The position numbers were made by a program, and so were the translations under genes. The notes beneath the pieces were generated by a model. That model saw nothing but the letters and a program-made list of their open reading frames with translations, ran no database searches and was not told the DNA's origin. Below, in pieces: positions 12,340 through 23,352 of a DNA stretch of 64,000 nt (position 1 is its first letter; the number at the start of each line of letters is the position of its first letter). The DNA comes from Karstenula rhodostoma CBS 690.94 (lineage: Eukaryota > Ascomycota > Dothideomycetes > Pleosporales > Didymosphaeriaceae): assembly GCA_010093485.1 (NCBI GenBank), contig MU001496.1, positions 1,245,666 through 1,309,665 on the forward strand, in the 5' to 3' direction.

Positions 12340-13668
12340 ATGGCGCGCTATCTTCAGTGCTTGCTTTTTGTATGGTACTTCTTTGTTGTGACGGTAACCA
12401 GAGCCGAACAGTAAGTCAAGGAGTACTCCAGAATGACCAAGCTGTTCTAATGCGCAGCTAGACCCGTGGCTTTTAACCATGGCTTCCTGTACGGTCGTGC
12501 TGATGGGGACTCAGACCCTTCAGACCCTGGTCTTCAATGCACACGATTCTGTGAAGTCTCTGTCGGCAGTCAAGGTCCAAGAAGCTTGGATCGAAGATTC
12601 AACTCACCATGCGGCTTGAACCACGCCAGTGCAAGGAATGTCAACCAACCACTTTTTCTTGGCATCGACGGCAACGAAAATGCCACTGAAAGCAGGCTTG
12701 CCAAAAGAGCATTTCCAGAAAACATAGATAACAATGAAGACGCAGCGAAATATGTCATTGGAGTACTCACAGGTCCTAGTCCACCTGATGGATTCTTCGC
12801 TACAGGCACCCCCGCGGCCGTCCAATACATGAGAAAATTCGAGGACAAGGCCTTCAGTTACGGTACCGCGGGTCTTCACGGCTGTACTATGGTTGCAATC
12901 ATCTCTAAGAGAGCAGTCTACATAGTAAATCACCGCAGTCAGAATTGTGCAGACGAAAGCTAAATTGCGAACGCAGGCACACTTTTGGGAGACATACTCT
13001 ACCCACGGCGACGATGTCGTCACCGGGAATAGTAGACAACAATTCCTTGAGAGAGTCGTCAACGCACTTAAAGGCGTCCCGGTTGCCAGCCCATACAACC
13101 CTCCAGAGGCCAGCAATAAAAATGATAGGATAGCGAGAAATCATCGCTACGTACCACCAGTGGGGGATCCTATGTGAGTCCCATGACATAGTTTCATGTC
13201 ACCAGGCTACGTTGTACTAAAACCACGTCGCTAGTGACTTTTCGTTGTTTGACAGAGAAGGCGACGACGGCGACAATTCGATGATGTACATAATGACGCC
13301 CGTGAAAGCTGGTCGGGAGGAAGATAGCACCGATTTCGAGTATAAGAAGAAGTACGAACAGGTTCTCGGGCAGGAAATTCGCCGAAGGGGTAGGATTAGA
13401 GGTTGTGGGATCGCCATCACTGGTTACAAGCGTCTCGTTTATAAGATCAACCAAGCGGGACAACCCGAGAAAGCTGAGGGTCATGAGGATGACTGGGAGG
13501 AATTCGTAAATCCCAAGCATGCGAAGGGGATGGCGCTTTTCGAGTGAGCTATCTGGTTTACCCTTTCAGTCTAAGTTTCATGCTTACCAGTGTAACAGAT
13601 ACGACGGCAAGGATACATGGCGACTGTTCTGGGAGAACAAGTACGAGACAGGTAAGGTGAGCCGCTGA
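12340..13668 (+). CDS. Small secreted protein with LxGC...His motif, partner of the chitinase
   Basis: Five exons (12340-12410, 12462-12924, 12977-13173, 13235-13543, 13599-13668) give 369 aa with all phases matching. Seen: an N-terminal signal peptide (MARYLQCLLFVWYFFVVTVT); then GLHGCTMVAI with Cys165, and His180 in AHFWE exactly 15 residues later; then MMYIMTPV and a C-terminal WRLFWENKYE. Known: the CheD/CNF1/BLF1 deamidase superfamily uses a Cys in an LxGC motif with a His about 12-17 residues downstream. Inference: a secreted deamidase-like domain. Proteins of this general layout are, to my recollection, frequent but uncharacterised in filamentous fungi. Divergent pairing with a killer-toxin-type chitinase suggests the two work together outside the cell. 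The gene model is strong; the function is only a hypothesis. Confidence 0.82.
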
Positions 13669-14830
13669 AAAGAAGAGCGTTCGTATGACGTGGTGTTGCA
13701 ACTGCAAGGACATTGTTTTGCGGTAGAACACGAGACTAGAATGACAATTTGTATGAACGCTGGGATGTTGGGCAACTGTCGCTAGAATACTTGGTGCCAT
13801 AGGTATATCTGGAATACAAACATGCCCGATACGCTGGAGTTTTGAAACATGCTGTAGGTGTAATAAAATCTAAGTCTACATGTAGGTTTGCATTAGCACA
13901 GCCAATTTGATGTGTGAATACGCGCGTTATGGGAGCTGCAATACCTAAAAATGCTGTGAGGAAGATCCCCTGTTTTTCATGAGTCAATGATACGATTCTG
14001 AATCAGATGATGGGTGGGACAGCAGGTGTGGGCCAAATTCTAGGCTGAATAGTCAAGTCTTGATTATCGGGAGGTGAGCGCGGAGCTTCTGATTGCCAGC
14101 AATCGGATGTCACCGCGTCTTTGAAGCCTGCACATGCTATGGTAAACCTAGACTTCATCTGGTTTTGAGCCATTTGCCGCCTGACAGCCTGCAGCCTTAC
14201 TGGAATCCTCAAAAGGTGGATCAGACAGCAGGTGGTGCAACTATTGCTGCTCCGCACGGTTCACCAACAATAAAATCATAAATTAGGACACCACCCGTGG
14301 AGGTCAGTTGCGTTTGCTGATTGGATCAAAGCAGTTTTGTACCCCAATTTTGTACCCCAACGTGCTTACGGCGCCAAGGAGCGGGTAAAAGAGGGGAACC
14401 CTCATACACTCAGCTCTGGAGCAACCGTCAAGATCCGAGGTAAGTTTTTGCGTTCTTATCCAGGTAGCTTCCTTGGCATAGGATAGTCAAGCTTGAGGAT
14501 GATATTCGGCAAGCGTTCGGCATTTCTCTCTCCCAGGCCGGCACACGTCCCGGGGTTGACCATCCTCAACACCACCCCCCGTCGAATTACATTATTCCCA
14601 CAGCGCAGGCAACCGCGCGTGCGTGATATCGAAGTCTAGAGAGAACTCTCTCCTATGCAACCCCGTGCACCAATCCTCGACATCCTCCTCCCAATTTCAT
14701 ACCCCTCCACTTAGGGCAAACGTGTGCGCACGTGACAAAGAAACTACCTAGGTAGTACTAGAGAGATCAGCCTCTGACGGTATCCGTCCCGTAACACGCC
14801 ATCGAAAAATCACATCAGAATCGTATTACC
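13669..14830. other. Intergenic, no gene seen
   Basis: About 1.2 kb between two + strand genes. Only short frames without coding character are present. It must include the promoter of the 561-residue protein; no clear TATA box was found. Confidence 0.5.
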
Positions 14831-16516
14831 ATGGCAGTACTATACAGAACATTGAACATCGGAATTGCAGACTACAAGGCCGAGGTAGAAAGATGGACAA
14901 CAATTCTGGAGCGCACGCAGTCATGGGGAACGCCTCAACGTGTCACGATAGGGGCGTGGGCGGCATCCTCAACCGAAATCGAGCACGATATGATCAAAAT
15001 GGGAGTTTCTAGGTTGCGAGCTTCGATAGAGGACTGCAAGGCACAGTCAGCTGATCCAAATTTCGAAGCGCAAGTTCTGATCGACTTCCTTCGCAAGCTT
15101 CCGTCGCTCTCCGACCTGGAGTGGCAGAGTAGCACTCCACTGGTGCCGCCTTTGGTTCAATTCCTCCGCGATCAGCTTCCCAGCTGTAACCTCCATTTGA
15201 AACCTTTCCATATACCTTATGACGCAGATCCCTACTACATACGGTCAGTCCTGTGCCTTCCAAGCCTTCAGACGATATGGTTGGAGAGAAAACATGATGG
15301 TGCTATTCAGGACTTAGTCCAGCACATTGTACGCGCTCCTGATGGAAATCTTCGAGAACTCCGCATCTTCTGGTCTTACACCGGAGCGTCGCCGTTTGGG
15401 GAAGCAAGTCGGATAGTTTGGGACCAGGAACTTGTAGCACACGAGGGTCAACGACGTGGACAATTGCAACATTTACAACTGGCTGGAATACAAGGTGCAG
15501 AGGGAACCAGCCTCCAGACATGGGCTCGTCACACAGATTTCGGCAAACTACGCACACTCAGCTTGGAAATGCCCGTTGCTCGAGCAGCTCTGGAAACCTT
15601 GATCGACCTTCCTTTGCAGTCTCTCCACTCACTAGGGCTAGTTCTCGACCCACGCGACACGAGCGATCATTATAGCGCCACATTGCAGACATTCATCTGC
15701 AACCTCCCAAGCCTGTCACATCTCCGTCTCACAGGAGCCTTACCGTCATCAGCCCTGAAAGCGACCCTTGATCACCTGGATCCAGCCTTACACACTCTCT
15801 ATCTGCTCCCTGCAGGCAAAGACCCCTGTCGCTTTGTGTTTGATTCGAGCACAATCGCACTAGTAACCGACGGCTGTAAACACGTGCACGACCTCGGCAT
15901 CACCATACGGCGCGCCTGGAACAAACCGGGCGAAGACATCGCTGCACTGAAAGCCATCGGCCGCATGCCGCACCTATCGAGCCTCGACCTGACCTTCGAC
16001 GCCTCAGACCACACCCTACTCCTCCCCTCTAACGCTGTCAACGAGCCGACGAACCTCACGCCCTCCGACCAATCCTTCTCCGCTTTCGACACGGAATCTT
16101 TCCCGGGCGGTTTCGCTACGGCCAAAAAGCTCCGCAAAGGACACATCCGTGACGCGCTTATCAATTCCGCCGTAGACGCCGACCTTGCGGAGGCTGTCTT
16201 CAACACAATTCTATCTGCTGCCCCAGATGGGGAGACCCCGTCCTTACGACGTCTCTCCCTGAAAGCAGCCGGCGGTGGGGACTTCGGAACAGGTACTTCC
16301 AATTATTCCATTACCGAGATCGTGGAGGAGGTCGGGAAGGAATGGATTGTGGAGAGATCTGGCCACGAGGAGGTTCTCAAGGTACGCCGTGCGGAAGTAG
16401 ATGAGGAGATTGAGCTGTCAGAATCGCTTGGTTGGGATGTCGAGCCCATCTTCCGAAGGATATGGCCCGGTGATGGAGATTGGTTTGATAAGTGGCAAGC
16501 GTTCCCTTTAGTCTAG
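14831..16516 (+). CDS. Leucine-rich-repeat-like (F-box/LRR type) protein
   Basis: Intronless, 561 aa, start in a good context (TACCATGG). The middle of the protein shows irregular leucine-rich repeats of the kind found in fungal F-box proteins: FLRKLPSLSDLEW, VLCLPSLQTIWLE, FICNLPSLSHLRL, AIGRMPHLSSLDL, each about 25-40 residues apart. No F-box is visible at the N-terminus, so it is either a solitary LRR protein or lost or diverged in that domain. No signal peptide or membrane segment. The C-terminal 60 residues are acidic and Trp-containing (WPGDGDWFDKWQAF). Role unknown; a substrate-binding role would fit the family. Confidence 0.75.
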   Translation: MAVLYRTLNIGIADYKAEVERWTTILERTQSWGTPQRVTIGAWAASSTEIEHDMIKMGVSRLRASIEDCKAQSADPNFEAQVLIDFLRKLPSLSDLEWQSSTPLVPPLVQFLRDQLPSCNLHLKPFHIPYDADPYYIRSVLCLPSLQTIWLERKHDGAIQDLVQHIVRAPDGNLRELRIFWSYTGASPFGEASRIVWDQELVAHEGQRRGQLQHLQLAGIQGAEGTSLQTWARHTDFGKLRTLSLEMPVARAALETLIDLPLQSLHSLGLVLDPRDTSDHYSATLQTFICNLPSLSHLRLTGALPSSALKATLDHLDPALHTLYLLPAGKDPCRFVFDSSTIALVTDGCKHVHDLGITIRRAWNKPGEDIAALKAIGRMPHLSSLDLTFDASDHTLLLPSNAVNEPTNLTPSDQSFSAFDTESFPGGFATAKKLRKGHIRDALINSAVDADLAEAVFNTILSAAPDGETPSLRRLSLKAAGGGDFGTGTSNYSITEIVEEVGKEWIVERSGHEEVLKVRRAEVDEEIELSESLGWDVEPIFRRIWPGDGDWFDKWQAFPLV

Positions 16517-17547
16517 CGGTAATATCAAGCCATGTCCTCGTGTAGCAAATTTTGGGGTTGGTGTAAAGCTTTAAAAGTATTCTCCCTTTTTCCCGCGGCG
16601 AGCCACCCGCTGGGGCGGTCGGTGGAGTCGAGGTTGCGATGGCGGTGGTGCGCGATGTTCTCTGTTGGTAGGCTGGAGGAGAAGAGGGACGCGCTGGGAT
16701 GTGTTTTAGAGGGAGATGCACGAGTGCCGGGACGGGACGATGTGCGGGCTGAGTCGAGAGATGGCTTCAAGGATGTGGAGTAGCAGGAGTGGTACGCTTT
16801 GCTGGAGAAGCAGGCAAAGGGCTCCGCGAAGGCGAGGTGCGAGCACGACGAACCGTGGTCATCAATGTAGACATAAAACACCTGCCCCACGAACCTCACA
16901 AGCACATACATACATCTCAACCACAGACCAAAGCGCTGGGAATACAAGACAAGACGAAAAACAAACAGCGGGTATGTAATTAACAAGCTATAACCATCCT
17001 TCCCTCCTCCATCACTCATCACCTCCAAAAGCCATACACAAGAAAGAATAAAAACACCCATGGCAAGCATCCCCGCGCTGTCCCCCTTCATGCGTGCGCA
17101 CATACATTACAGTAAAACACCCCTGCCCACCGGGCCATGGGACATGCATTATGGATCTATCTCGCCCGCCAAGAACATCGAATCGGAGGTGGTATTGGGG
17201 GTATGGTGCAGGTACGCGGCAAAATCTCACACAAAAGAAACAAGAAAAAGATCAAAATCCACCAGCAAAACTGCCGCGAGGCCGCGTCCTATATGCAGTG
17301 CAAAAGCGAGGCAGGTTACGTTTTACCCCCAGGGCGTCGCAAATCATAAACACATGTCGAGAAAGGAAAGGAAAGAGAAGGAGGGCAACGTGGTGGCGGT
17401 ATGGTGAAGGGAAAGGAAAATGTCGGTGATGATGATGAGGTGGTGCATCAGGGTGTGTATCTCCTTCCCAAGGGTACCGGTAAAAGCAGATACGTCGTAT
17501 ATGTGCAAGTTGTACACCGAAGGGTAGGTGGGTATCATTGTACAGGC
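16517..17547. other. Convergent 3' region, no gene seen
   Basis: Lies between the tail-to-tail LRR-like gene and the kinesin. No coding frame of conserved character; probably the 3' untranslated regions of both genes. Confidence 0.55.
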
Positions 17548-20500
17548 TTAAAAGCAGTTGAGGCCGCCGGCCTTCTTCTTCTTCTTCTGGCTGTTGTTGA
17601 GGGCGGCCATGCGGGCTTCCAGGTGTGCACGCTCAGCTTCCACGCGGAGACGCGCACTGCGCTCTTCCTCGACGGCCTGGAGGGAGTGGCGCGTCATGCT
17701 GCGCTCCTTCTTCAAGCCGTCAAGCTCCTGCTCGAGGCCGGCACACTTCTTCTGCCATTTGCCAACCTCGTCTTTGGTCTTTTGGCTAGACGTCTCGAGA
17801 TCGGTGAGAGCGTCCTCCAAGGTGGCAGTGAGCTGCTTTTCAGCGAAGAGGTGCTTCTCAATCGTACGGATGCGTGCCTCCTGATCCTCGACAATTTGCG
17901 CGTGCGCAATGTCCTTGCTCTGGTGGCGGGACGCTGGCGGCGAAGCACCATTGGTCTGGGGCGGCGGGCTTCCAGGGAGAGGCGGCAGAGGAATAGCTGG
18001 TGGCGGTGAAGGCAACGAACTGTGGTTCGTGCTCGAACGAACGTTGGAGTTTGAGTTGGACCGTTGCAGGTTCTCGCGAGGATCAGTGGACTCACGGTGT
18101 GAAGCGCGCTTCGCGTCCGTAAGTTGAGACTGTCCATGTTAGTGTGCTATCGAATGGTGTTGAAGTGTATCCACAAACCTCGAGAAGTGCAATCTGAACG
18201 CGAGACTGCTCCACGTCTCGCTCGAGTTGGTCCTTGCGGTCGATCGCATCTTGCAATGCGCGACTGCGCTCCGTCTGAAGAGCAGACAAGCGGTTGGTTG
18301 CCGCAGCATGCTGATCGAAATTGGCATTGAGTTGCTCCTCCAACTCCTGCACAAGCCGGGAGCTCTTCCTCTCCTTGTCGCTGATCTGCTGATATTGTTT
18401 CAGTACGTCTGCATTGATCGCCTCGAGCTCCTTGACCGTATCTTTCAGTTTCTCATTTGAAGCGGTGAGCTGGGAGCTCTCGTCCTTCAGGCGCTCAACG
18501 GTTTGATGTGCCTCCGCGAGCTGGTTTCGATGCGACTCCAGCTCGCCGAGAGCTTCGTCCATCTTACCGCTCAATGACTTGCGCTCCGCGACCAGGCCTT
18601 GGATCTTTGAATGAATCTGTGACATGTCCGTCTCGCCGTCCAAAGCAGAAGAGACTCCTGCAAGCAGGCTCTCCATATCAGCTTTGGTTTTCGCGAGGTC
18701 CGTCCGAAGCGTCTGGGATGAAGTCTGTTGAGCGGAGAGCTCAGCAGCCAACTTGTCGAGCTCGGTGATGTGCGATTGCTTGAGCTTCTCCAGGCTCTGC
18801 TCGTGGAACTCAACGGCAGCGTTGTGTTGCTCGATCTGCTTCTCCAGATTAGACACGAGAGATTTGTGAGTTTGCAGCTCCTTCTCCTTCAGCTCGGATG
18901 CCTCCGCGTCTTCTTCGACCTGCTGGAGGATCTTGGCGTGCAGTTCCTCGAGCTCAGCAATGCGAGCTGCATAATTAACAGCGGTGGCCCTGTGCTCGTC
19001 TACCTGTGCTTCGAGGACCGCCACGAGTTCGGCGTGCTTTGATTTCTCTTGCTGAAGCAGAGCCTCGGCATATGAGCCGTGAGACTGCTCCAGTTCGGCG
19101 ATGCGAGCCGCGTGGTCGTCCTGAAGCTTCTTCAAAGCAGCCTGCACCTCTCGTGCACTTTCCATTTGATTCTGCTCGTACCTGGACTGCAAGTGAGACA
19201 AGTCACCCTGAAGCTTGGCGATCTGGGCTTGGTGTGTGGCTTCGCCATCTGCCGCCAGAGACTCTGCCATGGACTGGTCTTGTGAAAGGATTTTTCGTGG
19301 GGAGAGTGGCTCGTCAAGAGCGTTAACATCACCCACAAACGCCTTGAGGCTTGCTATATGTGCCAACAGCTCTTGCTCTCGCTGCGCATGCGAGAGCCTC
19401 AGCTCTTGCATCTGTTCCTCGCTGTTCCTGAGCTGTTCCTGCATCGTCGCAACGACTGAGATATCAAGAGGGGACGACGTAGTCAGGCTGGACCGCTCCT
19501 TGGTGAGACCGTTGATCAGTCTAATCTTGTCTTCCATGTCCTTCTTCACGGATCCAATCTCGGCTTCCAACTCCTGCACCTTCTCAGTTCGCGTGTGCAG
19601 CTCACTCATAATGGCGGTCAAGTTCAGCTCGAAGTTCTGGATGGTGTCTTCACTTCCCTCAAAGTTCTCTATGGCGATGTTGCGAAGCGAAGCCATTGCA
19701 CGGGTGGAGCGGTCGTTTGCAAGCACGTTTTGGCTGGACTTTCGGCGGATGATCTGAGCGCCGGGAGAGCTCGGGCGCACCATTTGGGCCTTGGTCACCT
19801 CTGACTTGAGCTCTTCGACGTAATCCAATGTGTCCTGGTGCTGGTCTTGGAGCTCAGAGAATTCATGGTTCAACTCTACCATTCGTTCTTCCTTTTCATT
19901 GTGCAGTCGTTTCAGATGCTCGAGCTCCCGAAGGATGTCGGACTCTGTCTGCGCTGTGGGCTGTGTGGTTTCGGTCTCAGGGTTCTCTGCCGCTGCTTCC
20001 GTGCTCTCGTCGGGAGTTGATGTATTGCCAGATTCCGCTAAAGACAACTCCGCCGATAAAGTACGCGACGAGGATAGATGTCCATCCTCCGCCTTGAGAC
20101 CCGCTTCCGCTAAAAAAGAAGTCGACCGAGAAGAGTCCGCTAGCGAAGGTCTTCGGACACGAGCCTCCTCCACAACATCTTGTAGAGAAGCGATCGTGGC
20201 CAAGGCTTTCTGGTACTTGCTATCAAGCGTCTCGTAGTCGTGGACGTAGTCTTCGTGCTCCATGCGAAGATCAACCAGTTCACGTGTGACGGTTTCGAGC
20301 TTGTCCTCCACGTATCGAGACTGCGCGGGGCTCTGCGGCGGCTCCGTTTCGTCTTCAGGTTTCAGGTTGTCGATGGAAATGGTTGGCAGCCGGTCATCCT
20401 CGTGGTCTTCGACGTTACCGGCGGCAGGAGGAGCAGCACCAGCGGTGGTGGGTCGCTCGATCTCATCCTCCTCTGCAATGGCGTCCGTGTTGCTGAGCTG

Positions 20501-22855
20501 GCGGCTGGCCGTCTGCGATGAGCGCTTCTCAATGAACGGGTCGCTAGGCATCTTTGAGTGACCATTGACAAGCGCCTCTTCGCCCTTGACGTCGGTCTGG
20601 CGGATGCTGTCCAGCTCATACAGGAGATTGTCAAGCTTGCCGATACTTCGCTGTCGTTCGACTACGTGCTTTAACCGCTCAATCTCTCGGTGCATCAGGT
20701 CCACCTCTTGCTCGTTTTCGGCGAGACGTTCCTCCAAAGTGGAAATGTAGTCCTCGCAGCTAGTTTCGTTTTCGCGGGCCTTTTGCAGCTTCTCTCGCAA
20801 CTCTGTGATGACGGTATCGTTCTTCTCGATACCAGACGCGCTGTTGTCGACTTGGGCCTCGAGAGACTTGACATACTCTTCGTTGCTTGCTTCGCGGTCA
20901 GCGGCCTTTTGGATGCGAGACTGCAATGATTGTGTTTGTTGTTCAAGAATCGAAATCCTGGCCTCTTTCTCAAGCAACTCGCTTTCGTTGCTGGCCAACG
21001 ACGACCGAGTGGTGGTGAGAGACGCTTCCAGACTCTGGATGGTTTGCTCGTATTCCATCACCACGCTTTCAACGGTATCCCGGAATTCGTTTGACCGCCT
21101 CAGCCGCTCCAGAGCGGCATCGCCAACCGTGTCTCTAAGCAAAGGCGTCTCCTCCTCATCGTGGTCGCGGGCTTTGGTGAGCTCTGTGATCAGTTTCGCG
21201 TGACGAGCGCTCAGGGCGTTGTAGTTTTCTTGAAGATCAAGCACGTGATTGTTGAGCTCAATTTCGCGTTCGTTGTGGCGCTCGCCCCACTCCTGGGGGT
21301 TGGTCTTCTTCCGGTCTGTCCGTTCGGAAAGGCGGATTTGATCACGCAGAAATTGCACTTCGGCGCGTAACCGCTCGATGACTGCCTGCTTGTCGCTGTC
21401 GTCGTGTACTTGCTGGATCTGGGGCTTGATCTGAATCGCGCGAGCGCGCTGAGCGTACTGAACCGTGTTCAAGGTCTCGCTCAAATGGAATTGAGCAGGA
21501 TTGACACAGGCAATCATGTAGGTGATGGCATTGCCACCGAGCGAGTCTTGTAGCAGACGTGTCAGCTTGGAATCGCGATAAGAGACGTGGGCGCCTTGTG
21601 ACCGGGAAGAAAGCTGGGAGATGACCTTTCCCAGACTTGCAAGCCCAGCATTGATGGAAATGCCTTCCTTGGCCCGCTCTCCCTGTGCGTGGGTGTTCTT
21701 CAGCCTTTCGCTACCGGCCAGATCCACGAAATGGAGCTTGCTGTCCACCGTGACCCAGTTCTCGCTCTTGGTACCGGACATGGCTTCGATGGGAACGGAC
21801 CTCCGCTTATCGCGCTTGGTGAGAGTAGTTCCCGTGGAGGTCTTCTTCTGGACCAAGTTTAGACTGAATACGGCGTGTGAGCGGGATGACTGGGCGTTCA
21901 CGCTGGTCGCGTCCGTCTGGCGAATCGAAGAGCCGAAATTGAGGGCGTTGAGGAGGTCCTCGGGGGAATTGATGGAGATTTGCGTGAGGCCGGTGAGGAG
22001 GATGCGGCCCTTTGTGTCTTCGCGGATGGCGACTTGCGGACGCTCGTGGACGGGGGTTTCTTCGGGGATGAGGAGATCGCGGAGCTGCTCGTTGTAGATC
22101 TGTTCCAGGTCAGCATTGCGTCTCGGCGAAAAGGGAGCTTTCCTACCTCGAGGTAGGTCGCCTTCAGCTGCCAGTTCTTGTTTCCTCCGGTCTTGGTGTG
22201 GTTGCTCTGGTGGGCGACACTGGGACTGGCGAGGCGCGACGGTGCGCGTATGCCTGAGGCGGCGGCGCGATTGGGGCCGTCGAGGTGCTCAAACAGCACT
22301 CCGGCAGCGCGGGGGATGATGCCCTTGACGTCGGACTTGTTCTGGTCCTCGGGGCCGGTCGTGCCCATGGTGAAGGACTTGCCGGCGCCGGATTGGCCGT
22401 ATGCGAGGATGGAGACGTTGTAGCCCTCCACGAAGGAGGTGACGCTGTCCTGGACATAGTCGAAGACGCCCTCCTGGTCAATGTCCTCGCCGAAGACGCG
22501 GTCGAAGACGAACAGCTTGCGGCCGTTGGGCGCGTCGACGGAAATCTGCTGGGCAGAGGTGACGTCGACGCGGGAGACCTGGAAGCGTTGCGGGACGAGG
22601 TCGAAGCCCGGGTCGCCATTCTTCAGCGGCGGGCGCACGCGAACGGCTGCATTGCAAGGTTAGCTGCAGTCTTTGGCTCCGAAGAAGAAGCAAGGACGTA
22701 CCGACTTTGACGGCGGTCTTGGAGTCGTCGTCGGATGCCCGCGAGCCGCCCTGCTTGCTGCTCATGCTCATCCTGCTGCTGGAGCGATATGGGCGGATCA
22801 TGGCGCTCATGGGTCTCTGGATGGCGCCTGAGGGCGAGGCTGGAGGAGTGGCCAT
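17548..22855 (-). CDS. Kinesin motor protein with very long coiled coil (kinesin-4-like)
   Basis: ATP-driven microtubule motor. Exons 22702-22855, 22147-22646, 18180-22099 (taken to 18179) and 17548-18129; introns of 55, 47 and 49 bp, all phases consistent; 1718 aa. The Ser/Arg-rich head (about 1-50) precedes KVAVRVRPPL. P-loop is GQSGAGKS at 135-142 (most kinesins have GQTGSGKT), followed by YLEIYNEQLRDLL, switch I (NAQSSRSH), switch II (VDLAGSERLKNT), then YRDSKLTRLLQDSLGGNA and ETLNTVQYAQRARAI, the end of the motor. About 1200 residues of heptad-rich coiled coil follow, then a Pro/Ser linker and a Lys-rich tail ending GGLNCF. The RDSKLTRLLQDSLGGN and RARAI pattern resembles kinesin-4/chromokinesins, but subclass is inferred. 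A Ser/Pro-containing insert lies between P-loop and switch I (SGIRAPSRLASPSVAHQ). Confidence 0.92.
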
Positions 22856-23294
22856 GGGTGCCGGCGTGCGGCAATGCCGTTGTCGGTCTGCAAGGGCGTG
22901 CGCAGTGTATGGTGGTGGAATGGAGGCGGGGGGTGTTACCGTGGTGGTGGTGGGCGAATTGGGTTGGGGCTCCTCATAGGCCGAGTGCGGAGCGGGCGCG
23001 GAGGTGGTGGTTTAGGCAGTCTGCGACGGCGGGGAGGCAGCTCTGCAGGGCGTGTATCAACCGCGCAGTGAAGGAGAGTGGGTGCGCAGAGGCAGCGCGG
23101 CGTCCGTGGCGAAAGCAGACGGCGGGCGCGTGCGTGTGTATGTAGGCAGGGCACGTCGCTATAGGAGCCCCTGGCCTGGGAGCGACCAACTTTCAACCAA
23201 GACAGACACCCGCTACCCGCATCCGTGCGCCTTAGCGAGGGGCCCAGGGTCCGGGGCGTTGCGTGCTTGCCTGCCGTCAGTCACGGTGCACCTT

Positions 23295-23352
23295 CTGCCT
23301 GTCTACTGCCTGTCTACTGTCTGTCTACTGCCTGTCTACTGTCTGTCTACTG
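23295..23352. repeat. 11-bp tandem repeat (CTGYCTGTCTA)n
   Basis: Five consecutive units of CTGCCTGTCTA or CTGTCTGTCTA, about 440 bp upstream of the kinesin start. No spacers, so not a CRISPR-like array. Confidence 0.85.

Noticed and set aside
19830..20521. Several 90-135 codon + strand frames inside the kinesin
   Set aside because: Shadows of the coiled-coil codons on the opposite strand.
23295..23352. Regular short repeats resembling a CRISPR array
   Set aside because: Units are directly adjacent with no spacers and the genome is eukaryotic.
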